Assembly (NCBI GenBank): GCA_011033025.1
Contig: WFMF01000676.1
Coordinates: 1 to 64,000 of the forward strand
Direction of reading: 5' to 3'
Length of the DNA: 64,000 bases
Source of the DNA: Beroe forskalii
Taxonomy: Eukaryota; Ctenophora; Nuda; Beroida; Beroidae
The notes under the pieces are model-generated. The model had not been told where the DNA came from, ran no database searches, and saw only the letters and a list, made by a program, of their open reading frames with translations. The translations under genes and the position numbers were made by a program. This document shows, piece after piece, positions 29,526 to 43,382 of this stretch. The stretch's first letter is position 1; each line of letters starts with the position of its first letter.

Positions 29526-31540
29526 TTCTTCGCGGGAACAAACGCATCTCAGATAGGTAAATTAAGCTTTAAACTAAAGAAAAATGAAATAAATAATGTG
29601 AAGATGTATCTAAAATAGAATAATCGCAAAGTAATAAATAATATAAAAATAATTAATAAAAGGTAGCAGTCTGTACCCCTTTCTCAGGGCACTGTGTCCC
29701 ACCCTCGAAATTGGCCTGTAGATCATTTCCAGGGCACATTTTCTCCCACAATAATTGAGTACCAAAATCCAATATTAATTCAAGAGAGCACTTATTTTCA
29801 TTTTCAATTGTCTCATTTCAGATCATTCGTATCCTAGTGGTAATAGCAGATGTGAGCTGTGAAGGTGCATTCTAAACAACACTGGAAACATGTACTAATT
29901 CCTCAATCAAGTTCGTTATGACAACTTGATTACAAATTACAAAAATCATGGGTAGATCAAATTGAACTTAAGTCAAAAGGGTCGTATAGTTTATATGCAA
30001 ATGTGTCCTTTTTCTCATGGTACTGAAGTCTTGAATTTATCTAAATCCTTTGAAACTCTTTAGTTAGAACTATAATTATCATTGTGCTATATTGTCCAAA
30101 ATAACCATAGAAACATATTAGGACTGCAGTACTACAAATCTAATCTTGAGATCTCGTCCATATTTTCCATAAATTAAATCTGATCTATATAGTTGAGAGG
30201 TCACCAGTCTTATCAATGTTACAGATATATGGAATTATGGTTATAACTCCATAACAAAGCTATCGATGATATAAATTATCGTGGAATCTATCGGAGTTTC
30301 AAAAATTGGAACAATGACCATAGATTCCTGCCATACGTTGTGACTTTGCCGTTAAGTTTGGGGCATGACATTCCGATCATCTATCAGCTGATGATAAAGT
30401 TTTCATTTGAAACGGTATCGCACTTAGGATGGGGATTTTACAATAAAATAATAATTGTACATGGTCATGAGATATTTTTCTTCGGAAATGGTAGAACGAG
30501 TTTCATCGCTAGAAATTAAAGTTGAAAAACGCAAGTCCCTCCGACGCAGTAAATTAAGAAATCACGTACAAATCTCACTCACGAATCAGGACTTTCCAAA
30601 ATTTGACTTTAACTAACTTTTGAATAAACTGAAGAAAGCGGTAAAACTCATAATAACATATGGAAGAATTTCTTAAAAACAAAAAATTAAAGGAAAAAGT
30701 TAACAGTAGACGGATCAACAGCAGACGGGTTCAAGGGGCCAGGGGCAACAACTGGTCTGTAGTCTGTGCGTCAAAGAAGTAAGAAGGGACCAGCACCGCC
30801 ACGTAAAGTCTCCAAGGGAATCATGACGAGAGTGAAACATACATTCCAAACACATAACACACGCACTGGCATAATCCAATCTAACCTAATCACATTACAC
30901 TCCGTACACGGAGCTGAAGCTGATGCAATTTACTTGTGATAAACGGGAAAAAGAGCAATTAGTTTACTGAATAAAATTGGTACTTTATCCTCGCTTTTCG
31001 TCAATTTTTACGAGTCATAATCGGATTATATAGTCCATAGATAATTCCAAGCAGCAAAATATCCTAATCGTGACTTTGGTGATATATAATATGCAAAAGG
31101 GGTCTTTGCAGCGAGCGGAATAAAGTCATACGATTCATTTTTTCAAATATTTTACGAATCACGCATCGTTATACTAATAGTTGCTAGTTGCTACTGGCTA
31201 ATGAACGATGATATAATAGGGTCACATTATGCCGTTAAAGGAATAAAACGGTGAAAAACCGCCTTAATAACTTATCAATTATCGAATTTATTTATTTTAA
31301 ATATAATATTTTCAGTTTTCAATCTCATAGGACAACCGAACAACATATTTCCGTGTGAAAAATGTAACTCCGATTGATAGAGCACTTCGCGACATAACGG
31401 AATACAGTTATGATTTTATGAAAGTTTGCAATAACCGCTACTGGTTTATGCAACATGTAGTTGATTTTCAGGCTAGAAATGAGTCATATCCCGATTGATT
31501 TATGCCTTGAAACATGTCTTCTAAAACTACTGAGGTACTA
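29526..31540. other. Gene-free AT-rich region
   Basis: No exon with supporting splice sites or family similarity was recognised. A slightly GC-richer stretch at 30720-30860 has short open frames on the minus strand but nothing recognisable. Confidence 0.3.
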
Positions 31541-31544
31541 ATAT

Positions 31545-31705
31545 TATCGACGGCTTATTAGCTTACCAACAGGCCCATTTGAGTTTGACATTGACCAATC
31601 ATGCAATCAGGGTGTGGGCAGTTGGGCACTTAATGTGTACGCCGATTAGTCAATGCCAAAACGATTTCGGAAACCTATGGGTAAGCATATGTCGCCGAGT
31701 ATAAT
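31545..31705. repeat. CCAAT/ATTGG family, longest copy with terminal inverted repeats
   Basis: ATTATCGACGGCTTATTAGC plus TTACC on the left is mirrored by GGTAAGCATATGTCG on the right, with TTGACCAATCATGC and GATTAGTCAATGCC inside. This copy shows the full outline of the family. Confidence 0.75.
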
Positions 31706-34590
31706 ATGTAATCAGTCCGAATGAGTCAACAGGTTTCATTAAGAGAGGCAATGAATTGAACACTTCCTATTGGAATTTCTCTTTCCAGTGACTCAAAAAC
31801 TGATTAAGGGGTCAATTTGACGCGCACAGCAGCGACAGACATATATAATAGCGACAAACACGATTCACGATCTTCATAGGAGTAAGATTCTTGAACGAAA
31901 GTGAACATCGCAAATTTGTTGTAATTCCGACAGGATCACGACTTACTGGCTCTGAACTGTAAAATAGCTTCTCTATTTTTCACAGTGAAGTCGACACTCT
32001 ATAGTGCTATAAAGGGAAATATACCAGCCAAAGATTAGAGATGATTCCCAGCTATTAGCATAGGAGTTTCCGAAACTTATCGGGAATACAATTCTAGATA
32101 TTTTCTTACTATATAAGATGAAAAGCTGAAACTTCTTATAGCAATACTATTTAACTTCCAACATAATCAATACGAGACAACATAAGGAGCAGAATATCTA
32201 GAGTTTGTTTTGATATTTCGCCAGAGAGCTAGCTAGACGTTCTGAAGGTCAGTTTAAACTATTCGTGAATATACCGAAGTTAAACGCCGGTATAATAATA
32301 GTAATATTAATACTAATATCAAGGATAAAAACAATTTCTTGGGTCAGAAAACTGTGCCCTACGCCCCCGAAATCTAGACAGAATGAAGACATTTATCAGT
32401 CCTTAATTTAAACTACACCTGGCACGGGAAGGGTAGACAGGATGAAGACATCAAGTAATCATTTTAACCTATGACATTTACCTCACTTCAAACAGCCAAT
32501 CAATCATGAGACACACATCCAATAGAATGGAGTCTAGAGGAGCCGTTTTTATGCGTTCTTCAGAAATATATCCGGGGTTTTTTCTCTCTTTTCTAACATG
32601 AAATCTAACATCTTAGTAGTAGTAGTCTTAGTCTTAGTCTCAGATATGTATCATGGAAAATATATGCTTCCACAGCATTTCATAAGTGGAACATGCAGTC
32701 AGAAATATGTCAAACTAAACGTGTATTCCTAAATACATATCCAAGCTGCAGAAAAACGGTTTAATGAGCCTGAATCAGCCATGAAGAGTTGATCCAGTGG
32801 TAAAATTGGGCATTGAAGTAGACGGAGAAATTTGAAATTATATGCGGCCTATCTCGGCATAAAAAGTATATATGTTTTGAATGATCGCAAGTAATAAAAT
32901 ATACGGTCACGCACACAACAGACGAGAGGGATTATATGTTGAATATTATATCCAAGAGTTCCTATCACAAAATTGCATTGTAGGTCAAATGCTTGGTGTG
33001 TAGTTATATCGTAACCACTAACCACACTGTGGGATTAACAAGATGTCAACTATTGTAGTCCCTTGACCTGACAATTGGCACCCAGGTGATCCCCTGAAGG
33101 ATCATTTAGAGAACCATCAAGTTTATCAAATGTCAAAGGACAAAGTCCATTAAAAACCCGAAAAAACGACAAAATTTTCGACCAGCACTTCGTAAGAATT
33201 TTATCCCAAACAGCATTTACTCCTTTAAATTCCGTCATGCAAATGTCAACACAATCGTAGGTTTAGACCATGTTGATATAAATTAAACAACATTTTAATT
33301 CTTACCGGGATATATATTCTACATGTTAAACCTTAATGTTGACACAAGAGATATACGAGCAAATTGATTAGCAGCCTAATCAAACGCTGTTCAAGCTGTT
33401 CAATCGATAGAAGTTGTCTTTAATTTGAACGCTATGGGCACAGAAAAATCTTAAACATTCAATTTAGCTTTTCGAGTGTCGCGACGAAAAAACAAATAGT
33501 TATAGGAGATAAACATGACTTTATTTTGTAGCAGGGGCAATGGAACTTCCATAGTTTTCTTTAATTGATTGGCGCCAAAAATCTAGCAGAAACTCTAAAT
33601 AATTTCTACTAGGGAAGAACATAAAACCTTGTGAGCCGATTTTTCAACGAATTGCCCTATGAGATAACTTTGAATTCTCACACCAGCTGTGAAAATTGAA
33701 ATTATCACTTGCTATGGGACACTTCTGCAGCAGCATGTTGCAGGAGTTAGAAAGCTGGATAATTCGGAGATTCCGGCTTCCAGGGCACTCTTTCTTTGAC
33801 ACTGTTCCGTATTCATCAGTCTTCAGCATATAAGCTGCAGCGTTACTTTTTGTTTAAAAACATCTGAACTAAGCCCTAAGGTCTGATCACAGGACGCAGA
33901 TATACTTGATACAAAGTAGCCTTGGATATCTTTTAATATTTCGCTTTGATATCATACTCCATTTTTATTCCATCTTCTAAAAAAACGAAAATGTCTTATT
34001 TCATGACTGAACCGTGCAAATTTGCATGAAATACATATTCTTAAGATCCTTTTTTCAGAGAAAGATAGGTAGATTCATCAGCATTTGAGTGCCCGTTAAT
34101 AATTTATCAGAGAATAGAGCTTAGATGTGTTAATTGGATTTATTATGGTTTATAATTAACGCAATTAATAAAAATTAGTATAATTAATAGAACTGGATGC
34201 CCACGCAAAACCATCTCGATTCATATACCAACGAAAATGGCAGGATTTGTTCCTGAAACCACATAAATGTTTTTTGATGGTTTCTGAAATAACTCAAATA
34301 TTAGGGAATAGAATCTTGAAAACCTACAGGTAGCTGGAAGAATACATTATCTGGCACAATTTTAAGCTAAGGACACATAAAAATGAAAAGAGCACAAGTA
34401 AATAATGGGCATATATGTCAGGTGGCGAGACGTGCCATGCTGGCGCCGAAAAACTCAAGATGGGCAGACAAAACATCTCAGATTATGGACAGACAAAATA
34501 AGTATCTGAGATTATGGACCAGACAGAATATCTGAGACTCGATCCCTGATAATAATGGTAAAAAGGCGGATTATAGGAGATTTGAAGGAG
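31706..34590. other. Gene-free AT-rich region
   Basis: Nothing supportable was seen. Short frames at 33050-33238 and 33644-33829 on the minus strand lack splice or family support. Confidence 0.3.
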
Positions 34591-34595
34591 ATGGT

Positions 34596-34680
34596 TGGCA
34601 GATTAGAAGAGGATTGAAGAAGCAGTTAGGGGAAATGTGCAGATTAGAAGAGGATTGAAGAAGCAGTTAGGGGAAATGTG
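34596..34680 (+). repeat. 41-bp tandem duplication
   Basis: The unit beginning GCAGATTAGAAGAGGATTGA and ending GGGGAAATGT is present twice in immediate succession with no visible change, so the duplication is recent. Confidence 0.9.
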
Positions 34681-35635
34681 CCGGGTGGACACACTCAAAT
34701 GTCTGTGGGAGAACACATTATTATACCCTGCTTATGACGTTAGAGTCCTACTGAGGATCTGCCAGCAGAAACAGGACACAGAATAGGACCGAACTTAGGA
34801 GCATATATAATCTCAGAAAATTATGGGCGTTCTGAAGTCATCTTATCGCTACTTGAAACCGTGATAATGACGCAAATCACAAAATGCTTAATGATTCGTA
34901 TTTGAATATATAGTTAGATTCTAGATGAGATATATTATAATCTAGACATTTAAATCTCAAGTATGATTCCCTGAAAGAAGCTGTAGGGGAGCTACAATGA
35001 TCACGCCTTTAATTGAGCTTTAAACCGTGTGGCTGATTTGTTAGCAATGTTTAAACGGGAATCATAGTTCGGAAGGCGAGCTAGATGACAGTGACAGGTT
35101 TGTCAGAACATTGCACAAGCCAGAAAATTAATACAAAAGAGAAATCCATTCCTGATGAACCTCGTTCAGTGGGAAGTTCCAAGTCAGAAATATACTGAAG
35201 AAAATTACTTTCTGAAAGTTGGTGACAAAGGTAACAAATTTACAAATGGAATTTCACGCATGGCAACACAATAGATAGTGATATGGTAGCCAATGCATGA
35301 AAAGCATATTAGGCTATGTGTGTTATGGATCTTTTCAAAGGAGCGTCGATACTGTTCAAGCGTATGAAATATGTCACATATCTCATTGGAAACAATCAAA
35401 TAATTGGTCCAAGGATCAGTCTTGCTTACAAAGATATTGAAAATCACGGAGAGGTTTGTAGTTTATTGCATGTTTCATATTGTGAGAAAAGCAATGGACA
35501 GACGACCGTGGAGGGTAGAATCTGAGTAGCTCAATTTTAAAATTTGGCATTAAGTCAAATGATCAATTTATAGGTATTAAATCAATAAATCGAACTATAG
35601 GCTAATAAATCAATCTTTAACATAAAATAAATTGA

Positions 35636-36290
35636 CATGAGAAACAGTTGTCAGAATTAACATAATCTTGCATTCAAAACGGAACAAAAGTCACATTGTT
35701 TGGGACAACAAAGACAATATATAACTTAGTCGAATAGAATAGAATAGAATAAGAATTACAGTCTTATTACATAAAAATACTGTAATGTCAGACCGTTAGG
35801 TAATCAAAATGATTACCTAAAAAATAATAAAATTAAATTAAAAATCAGACCCTGAAAAATATGTACAAGGCAAAGTAGCAAAACATATCCCCTAGAAAAC
35901 AAATGAAAAAAGTCCACTCTCCAAAAATAAACTTAATGTCAAGTCCAAAATGCCAATTGTCAGTGGTGAAAATTGTCAGTGGTGAAAAATTCTATCTTGG
36001 GGGTGGAGGTGATGTTCCTTCTTTTGTAGCCGGGTGTTGATATTGAGGACTGTTCTTCGTCTTCGGGATGCTGATGATCCGATCCTTTCTGATGGCGTGA
36101 TAACTCTCCGGCTCTTCGTTGATTTTCCTCCTCAGATTTTGAACCAGCAATTGTAGCAAATTACGAAGACAGTTTCTAGTCTGGATCAATGTGAACTAGT
36201 CTGGATCAATGTGAACAAAACAAAATTGTCCAATGTCAGTATGAGAATCAGTTGTCAGAATTAACATCATCTTGCAATCAAAAGGTTTAG
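35636..36290 (+). repeat. Direct repeats flanking a 600-bp block
   Basis: CAGTTGTCAGAATTAACAT followed by ATCTTGCA and TCAAAA occurs near 35645 and again near 36249. Between them a 21-bp unit with GTCTGGATCAATGTGAAC is tandemly doubled at about 36177-36217. A 65-codon minus frame (36189-35992) inside has codon-like composition but no recognised family. Confidence 0.55.
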
Positions 36291-36726
36291 CACGACTTAA
36301 ACTAACCGGAGGCGAAATTATATTTTCCACTCAGCTCCTTATAGAAATAAACATTTGATTTCGTTGTTCATAACTTTTGATCTGATCGTAATTTTTTGAA
36401 GCGGTAAAAAGTATCCAATCATTCGGAAAGGTAGTGATTAAAAGGCCTCAAAGGCCTGCTGGTAAATAATAATTGTAATTCATACGTTCAAAGTAAATAA
36501 ATAAAAGAATTAATGGTTATATACAATACACACGTTTTAAAAATGTATACTATGTAGATTTTTTGAATCATAACGTAGATAATGGATGTCGCGCTGGCAC
36601 CAATATGTTAACACTATAATTATTAACAAAAACAACGACAGCGGCTGTAGATCATGCCTGAATGGTTGAATTGGTTGACAGCTAACGACCCATAATAAAG
36701 GCCACGCAAACACAACACACGGCTTA

Positions 36727-36790
36727 AAATGACGTCATTATCATAGCTTAAAATGTCGAATTGATGTCGTTGTGGCGCGCGGCGTATCTT
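36727..36790 (+). repeat. TGACGTCATTATCA dispersed element, copy
   Basis: AAAATGACGTCATTATCATA, then TCGAATTGATGTCGTTG and GGCGCGCGGCGTAT. This is a shortened version of the 23661/56843 element. Confidence 0.75.
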
Positions 36791-38246
36791 AAATCCAATA
36801 AATCATTCGGAATGAATTCGGTTTGATCGTACCACTAGAAAAATACCTTGTACCGCATGGAAAAACGCGCGGTATTAATCGCTTTTCCGTGAATTCGGCT
36901 AAGCGATAGAGTGTGGCTTTAGACTTTGACACGTAGATTAAAATGTACACACTGTTCAAATATGATGGAAAAACAAGTTTGATAATATGGTTAGTTTTAT
37001 AAAAGTTTGATAATATGGCGAGTTTTATAATAAAAAAATTCAAGGGGAATCTTTATCCTCTATACGGAAGAAAATATTTTCTTTGAATGAATTAACTAAT
37101 ATTTGAGAAAACATCAGTTTAAATTATCTGAATAACTGACCCCAGAAAGTGACAAGGAAAATTTGAATTTCACAAACAAATTAGGAAACACTAGGAATTA
37201 GGATAACTAAGTTTCATTAATTTAGACTTGATAAGGAAATAATGAAAACTTGGCACATCCAGAAATGAGTAGGAAAAGTGAAAACTGGGAGGGATTGTAG
37301 AAAAGATCACAGACAAACAATATAGAGCAAATTTTAAAAATCAGAAATTGTTGTCACAATGTCAATTATGACATTTCTATGGTTTAAAGTGACCTATGAA
37401 TTGATGACGTTTGGCCTGCCTCAATACTACTATTGGTATGTCAACTGTAGGTGTAAAAATCATTTATCTCTGATAAGAATCAGAGGTGTCAGCCACCATA
37501 ATATAATGTCTGCACCAGATCATTGATAATGTGTTTGTCTATACGAAATTCAGACATCTTTTACTCTTTTAGGGAAGAAGGTGTTTGTTTTCTTAGCTGT
37601 ATGAAGTGCAATAGGGCGATGTCAGCCAATAAATTGATTTTCTCATTTTCCTTGGACTGTTGAGTGCAGGAACTGTACATGAACTTTTTAAGAGGTGACT
37701 AGGTGACATAATATAGAGGTTGTGTTGTTCACTCAAGCTTACACAATACACAAATTGATTATTGAGTGACTTTTAGTGAAGATGGTGGTTATTTTAGTGA
37801 AGTGACAGCTAATAAATTAAGTTAATTATGTGCTATCATTGAGTGCTGGCTTATCAGGCAATTAGGTGTACCTAACAATAAATCAAGTGTTCAAAACTAA
37901 ATTTATCCACTGATAAGTCAAATCTATTATTATATGTTTAACTTATCAGTGGATAGATATAGTTTTGAATTGTGGCTACACAGCATCATGCACCTACCGT
38001 AGAACACTAGAACGTGCAACTTAGCGAAAACCGCTGGGCTCAAACCGATGTACTGTCTATTGCACTAAAATCACTGTACTACCAACAAGATAATGTGGTT
38101 TTCCCGCAGTATTTCATTTCCTGCTCCAGTGGTGTTGTGGTCTGGTTAACTCTTTTAATTTGGTCACATACACATAATCTGAGACAATGATGACAGACGG
38201 TAAGGGAGGTCCACGTTCAAATTACAGGTCAAGAGTGAGTTGTAGG

Positions 38247-38310
38247 CCGTGAAAAGTGACGTCATTATCAGGGTTTAGAGTGGTGAATTGATGACGATAT
38301 TTCGTCTGTG
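38247..38310 (+). repeat. TGACGTCATTATCA dispersed element, copy
   Basis: AGTGACGTCATTATCAGGGT is followed by GGTGAATTGATGACG. Confidence 0.7.
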
Positions 38311-38599
38311 ATTCAAGAACGGCTCTTAGGTAGGAACGTATGGCAAAGACTGTACGATTGACGAAAGACAGTAAAAATTATAACATAATGGTATAATAAT
38401 AGAGTTAAAAGAGAACAGTCGAGAGTCCTGAGTCTAGAACCAACAAAAAAGAGAAAATAAGTAGACCTGAAAGCTATTTTAGTTCGTGTGGTTACAAAAG
38501 AGAACACTTGCTCATGATTGATATAATTATGTTTCAGAAAACGATTATTTTTACGGAGTTGGACACCGCTTATTAACGCGAACGAAAGCGTGATGTACC

Positions 38600-40201
38600 C
38601 GGGGGATATCAGTGAGTAAGTGCAGAGACATATATGGTGAGAAAGTGCATTTAGCCAAATTTCAGAGATACCACCCACCCCATATTGCAGTTACTCACAA
38701 TAATCCAATTAATACTATGATTTTTGAAAAATTTTAAGGCACCACCCCAAAATATCGGCTAATTTGACTATTTAGACAGTTATGACAGAATTTTATTTCA
38801 ACAAAATGCTAAAATGCAACATTTTGATGAATGGTAGATTTTACACGCTAGATTAGATCACTAAATACAAATTTCTGCCTTGATACAATGATAAAAGTAT
38901 AACTTTCTATTGGTTCAATAATAAACCCGCATAAACTATAAAATAGTTATAGGATAGGGATACTTAATATATATTACATGTATTGATAGCAATATGATCC
39001 CTACCATGTTAGGAATTTTTAATTTATTTTCTAATTTCTATAGTTCATAGAAGAAATTATGAAAAAAATTATTATTACCCTACCGTGGCTCAAACTCCAG
39101 TGTGATAATTATCGATATATCACTCCTTTATAGGACTACTGAACGGTGGCGGAATAATAGAGCAGAATATCGTTGAATAAATTGCTGATTTTATGAAGGA
39201 GCACTCGAAAATCTATAAAAACGTTGAATTCAGACGAGGGTCGTCAGACCCGAGTGGTAGGGAGTACTGTTTTGTCGGGTAATAATACAATTAACAAACT
39301 CATGGATCGTGTGATATCGAAAATTGTCAAACTCGGCTGACGCCTCGTGTGATAATTTTCGATATAACACTCCCATTCGTTTGTTAATCGTACATTATTC
39401 ACGAGTCATAACAAGCTTTTATCATAAACTAGAGCGTATTACATACGTTGAATCTCAACCATAAAAATGATTGTGTGGATCTGCACACAAGAAGACAATA
39501 ATAATTGCAAATTATGAATATTTAATATCCTAACCATTTGATTTTATTATGGGAAAAACTGTTGATTGTCGAACATTCAACGAAAAAGTACACGCACAAC
39601 TTCGCACGGTGACGAATAGAAAGTCAGACTCAGTAGGTATGGACGTGAAGACGACAGAAAGCCGTATCAAAGTATCAATTCTGGGATTGGCTGGGATTAG
39701 AAAAACATTATCATTAAAGTTACTGCTATGCTTCAGTACCGTTCACTATTTTGTCTCCAGACCGGCTCTGTACACGATCATTATACGCGCCAAGTAGACT
39801 GTATAGAGAGTATAGAGACAGTAATGCTGGTAATGTAGGTAATATGTATGATACGGTGTAATCGTGTAATCAATATCTAAATGAACTGACTAGATATAGT
39901 TCTAGATATAGTTCCATAATTAGTTGTGACTTCAATTTTGAGATACAATCATATACCACACCAAAATGCTTTGAAATACCTATATTTACATCCCGACAAA
40001 GCTACAAATATTGCGGTTTTTGCTGCACTTACTCACAAATGAGTAAGTGATATTCGCCATGACCTTGGGACACCACCCATTTTCCAAGAATTCCCTATGA
40101 GTAACTGCAATGTGAGTAACTGCATCTCTGAATTTTGGAGCACGACCACCACGTGAGTAAGTGGGCATAAGGTCTGTGCACTTACTCACTGATATCCCCC
40201 G
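38600..40201. mobile_element. 1.6-kb element with 25-bp terminal inverted repeats
   Basis: CGGGGGATATCAGTGAGTAA plus GTGCA at 38600-38624 is exactly mirrored at 40177-40201. Partly matching subterminal sequence follows (ATTGTGAGTAACTGCA-like near 38690 and 40110). The interior contains the inverted copy of the 307-bp repeat (39072-39399) and no transposase; an 82-codon plus frame at 39549-39797 is unrecognised. No clear target-site duplication was seen. It is probably a non-autonomous DNA transposon. Confidence 0.7.
39072..39399 (-). repeat. Dispersed repeat, copy 2 (inverted relative to 14387)
   Basis: It reads as the reverse complement of 14387-14693 with small indels; for example CTACCGTGGCTCAAACTCCA here corresponds to TGGAGTTTGAGCCACGGGAG there. 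It lies inside the 1.6-kb TIR element. Confidence 0.85.
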
Positions 40202-41024
40202 ATGCAACATATCATAAATCATTCTGCAGAAGGAATTCTGAGTCCTGAGACATATCCTCATTATCAAATTCCTAAACAGATTGCTTGAGCCAAGAAATAA
40301 CTCAGACATATCACTTTGTTTGGCGCTCACGTACTAGTAAGTGAATACTGAATATGCCTGGAAAATTCTCAACTCATAGCAGTAATCCATGGCCCCACAT
40401 GAAAGTAATTCGTCCAAGGTTCCAAGAGGTACACCATGATTCAGGCTAAATGTACTGCAACCCAAAACAAAACGCTCAAACGTTAAATCGTAATTAGATT
40501 GAAACAACTGCTACCCTGGCTCGAGAAGTATACAAACCACCTTCAAGGGCAATGGTTTGCAATGTGAATATGCAACACCATATACCTTCTATGATGAGAC
40601 ATTAATTATATGAAGGAACTACATAAACTGAAACTAGCTTACATAAACAGAAAAATCTTGCATATTCCAACAGAATTGACAAATTCCAATCATGAATCAC
40701 GTAAAGCAGTTTAGAGTGACATAGTTATGATGGTTTGAAGTTCGGGAATGCTGACGCTTAATCAACATTTTTTCTTCGTTCTCTACAAGTAAAAATATAT
40801 TTAATCATCTTTTGATGTGATCGAATAGGTGATCTGATGATCGTTCGATTAAATAGTTCCAAAAAACAGAAGATATTTAAACAACGATATTTTGTCTGTA
40901 AATGCTTAAATGATAAAGAAAAATCAAGAATCCATAAAAAATAAAAAATATTCGCGTTATGATATGTTCAGTGGGAATAGATTTTTTTTTCTTTGTCACC
41001 GTATTATCATTATTAATTATAATA

Positions 41025-41168
41025 TCGGCGGTGGATTAGCATATGATCCTGAAATCGACATGAAATTGATTAATCAGCGTGCGTTTTTACGATCAAATCG
41101 CGCGCTCATGTTTTGTAAATGCCAAATGGGCTGGCAGGTAAGCTCATACGCATTACGCCGTCGATGAA
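41025..41168. repeat. CCAAT/ATTGG family, copy
   Basis: It contains GATTAATCAGCGTGCG, CAAATCGCGCGCTCATG, GCCAAATGGGC and a terminal GGTAAGCTCATACGCATTAC, matching the terminal repeat at 31545 and 47335. Confidence 0.7.
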
Positions 41169-41384
41169 AAAAAAACAGCATAAAAACATAAATCATCAAA
41201 ATATTATAATATTTTCGTGACCAAATTCAAGACAAAACATAACATATCTCTGCCAAGCCGTATAATGCGATCAGAATTAATGCCGAGCTAACGACCTAAG
41301 GCAAGAAATATGTTAAATTTTTACAACTTTTCAGCTCTAAGAATCATCATTTCTATCAGTGGCGTATGCTACCTTTCCCACAGG

Positions 41385-41495
41385 ACCCCATTGACTTGAC
41401 CAATCGGCACGCGAGTTGAAGGTTTGCTTCACGCTGATTGGTTAATGCAAAGACCATTTCGCGATATTGTAGGTATGCCAATACGTCGTCAATAG
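41385..41495. repeat. CCAAT/ATTGG family, copy
   Basis: CTTGACCAATCGGCACGCGA is mirrored by CACGCTGATTGGTTAATGC, followed by a right end GTATGCCAATACGTCGTC. Confidence 0.7.
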
Positions 41496-41734
41496 AAAAG
41501 TCATTGGTAAATTAAGTGAATAAATTATGAGGACGGGGATGCTTTGAAAAAAACCTTGAAATAATCTTAGTGGATTAAAATAGATTGCTGTATTGAACGG
41601 GTGTTGAACCCTCTGTCAGTAACAGATGGTTCAAAGTTACACTCCATTCATTCAGGCACCGCCCAAAATGACACCCGTTCATTAGAGTGATACTATAGCT
41701 TGAAACCAGCTTAGGTATTCGGAAACCAGTTTAC

Positions 41735-41995
41735 CCTGACACAAGGTTGCTCTGACACCAGCCTATCCTGACACCAGTTTACTCTGACACCAGTTTACTC
41801 TGACACCTGTTAACCCTGATACCAGTTTACTCTGACACCAGTTTACTCTGACACCAGTTTACCCTGACACCAGTTTACTCTGAAACTAATTTACTCTGAA
41901 ACCAGTTTACACTGACACCAGTTTACTCTGAAACCAGTTTACCCTGGCATCAGTTTACCCTGGCACCAGTTTACTCTAACACCAGTTTGTAGCAA
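41735..41995 (-). repeat. 16-bp minisatellite sharing the TGGTGTCAG core
   Basis: About 16 copies of CTGACACCAGTTTACT (AGTAAACTGGTGTCAG on the minus strand). The unit is close to the one filling DEG/ENaC intron 2. No exon is evident next to it. Confidence 0.93.
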
Positions 41996-42615
41996 CCTCA
42001 TTTGTTGCTAAACTCCATAATATAATCCAACGACTGACAGTTCATGAAGTAGGTATTTAAGTAAGGAGGGGTCAACAGCATTCGGTTCATGCAAATGAAA
42101 GCCACATACCGTTTATGAATGTGGTTAAGTGTGAAAAAAGAAAAATGTCAGAATCTCAGTCTGACGCGTCAAGTATGCATAAATTCAATCCAATAGCCAT
42201 GGACTGGAAATGGTTTTAACATGCTAAGAATTCACCTGTTCACGAGATGGTCAAGATCGTTGTACAAATTATAGGAACCAGATCATACGCTGTCGTATGT
42301 GAGCATCTATCTCAAGTAAAAGTATTCACAAACAATGAAACAAAAGCTCAAGCATCTGCGGAAAAACTCATCGATCTTTCATCATTTTCACCTAATTGAA
42401 GTATCTAAATCCTGTATATGGTACTTTGTATCGTGTGATCTACAAACCATAGAATAGGGAGTGCTGCAGTTTGCGTAATTGTTTGCAATATGTATCTAGT
42501 ACTCTACAAGAAGCAATAGTAGCAAAAAGTAGAAGCTGGAAAGGGAAGGATGAAAGAAGAGCTGAGCCTCGTACCAATTTGAAAAGCTGTTCTTTTGTTT
42601 TTGAAACTTTTCCCA

Positions 42616-42688
42616 TTGTATACGTAGATTAATGACGAAAGAAGATAGGCACGTACTTCGGGTATCTTTTTGGTCATTAATCTACGAA
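42616..42688. repeat. Inverted repeat around CGTAGATTAATGAC
   Basis: CGTAGATTAATGAC near 42621 is mirrored by GTCATTAATCTACG near 42674. Confidence 0.7.
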
Positions 42689-43382
42689 AACAATTGGATA
42701 AATTTCTTCAAGAAAAAAAAGGATAAGATAATGCTCTCCAGGAAGGAAGTCATTAGTACTTGGTTTCGAATTTGATGATATTTTCACGATAATAGACACT
42801 TCTGACGTTATCGTCGGTGTTTATGATAAATAGACACTCTTGCCTTATCCAGCATTCGGGTCAGTATTGGTTAAGACCTTCACCATACAAGCTGTGAGTC
42901 TAAGCTGAGTACATCCATTGGGCTATTCCCGCAGTGGCATCCCAAATTGGACCCAACATGAAATTTTAAAGATGATTCATCAATATATCAATGGAATTCA
43001 AGATATAGCTAACAAAATTACGTTTTTCTGATGGGAAAAGTTAAAAGTGTAAGCTCGAAAGACAGACGACAGACGTACGAGCGGCTACAAACCAATCAAA
43101 CGAAAGGCGAGTGTTGAAACTTTAACTTCAATAATTACGCGACAAGATCAAAGCCTGAAAATGCTGCCCTTCAAAAGCAACGGGGTTTGATGTCATCAAT
43201 TCGACATGGTGAAGCATGACAATCACATCTTTCATCACTGTCTACATGGTCTGTACATAGCTTGTGGGAACGAAACAGAGAAGTGAGGAAGATACAGGTT
43301 ACTACTTCCGTAAGGTAGGAAGAAAAGTGCAAAGTTTTAAAAACCAGAACCCCTCTTTTATCATGCACAGCATGATGAAGTA

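Noticed and set aside
35992-36189. 65-codon minus frame near a TAG acceptor
   Set aside because: Composition is protein-like but no family, no partner exon and no conserved motif were found. It is noted only within the flanking repeat entry.
39986-40330. Minus-strand 114-codon frame
   Set aside because: Much of it lies in the terminal and subterminal repeats of the 1.6-kb element and no protein family is recognisable.
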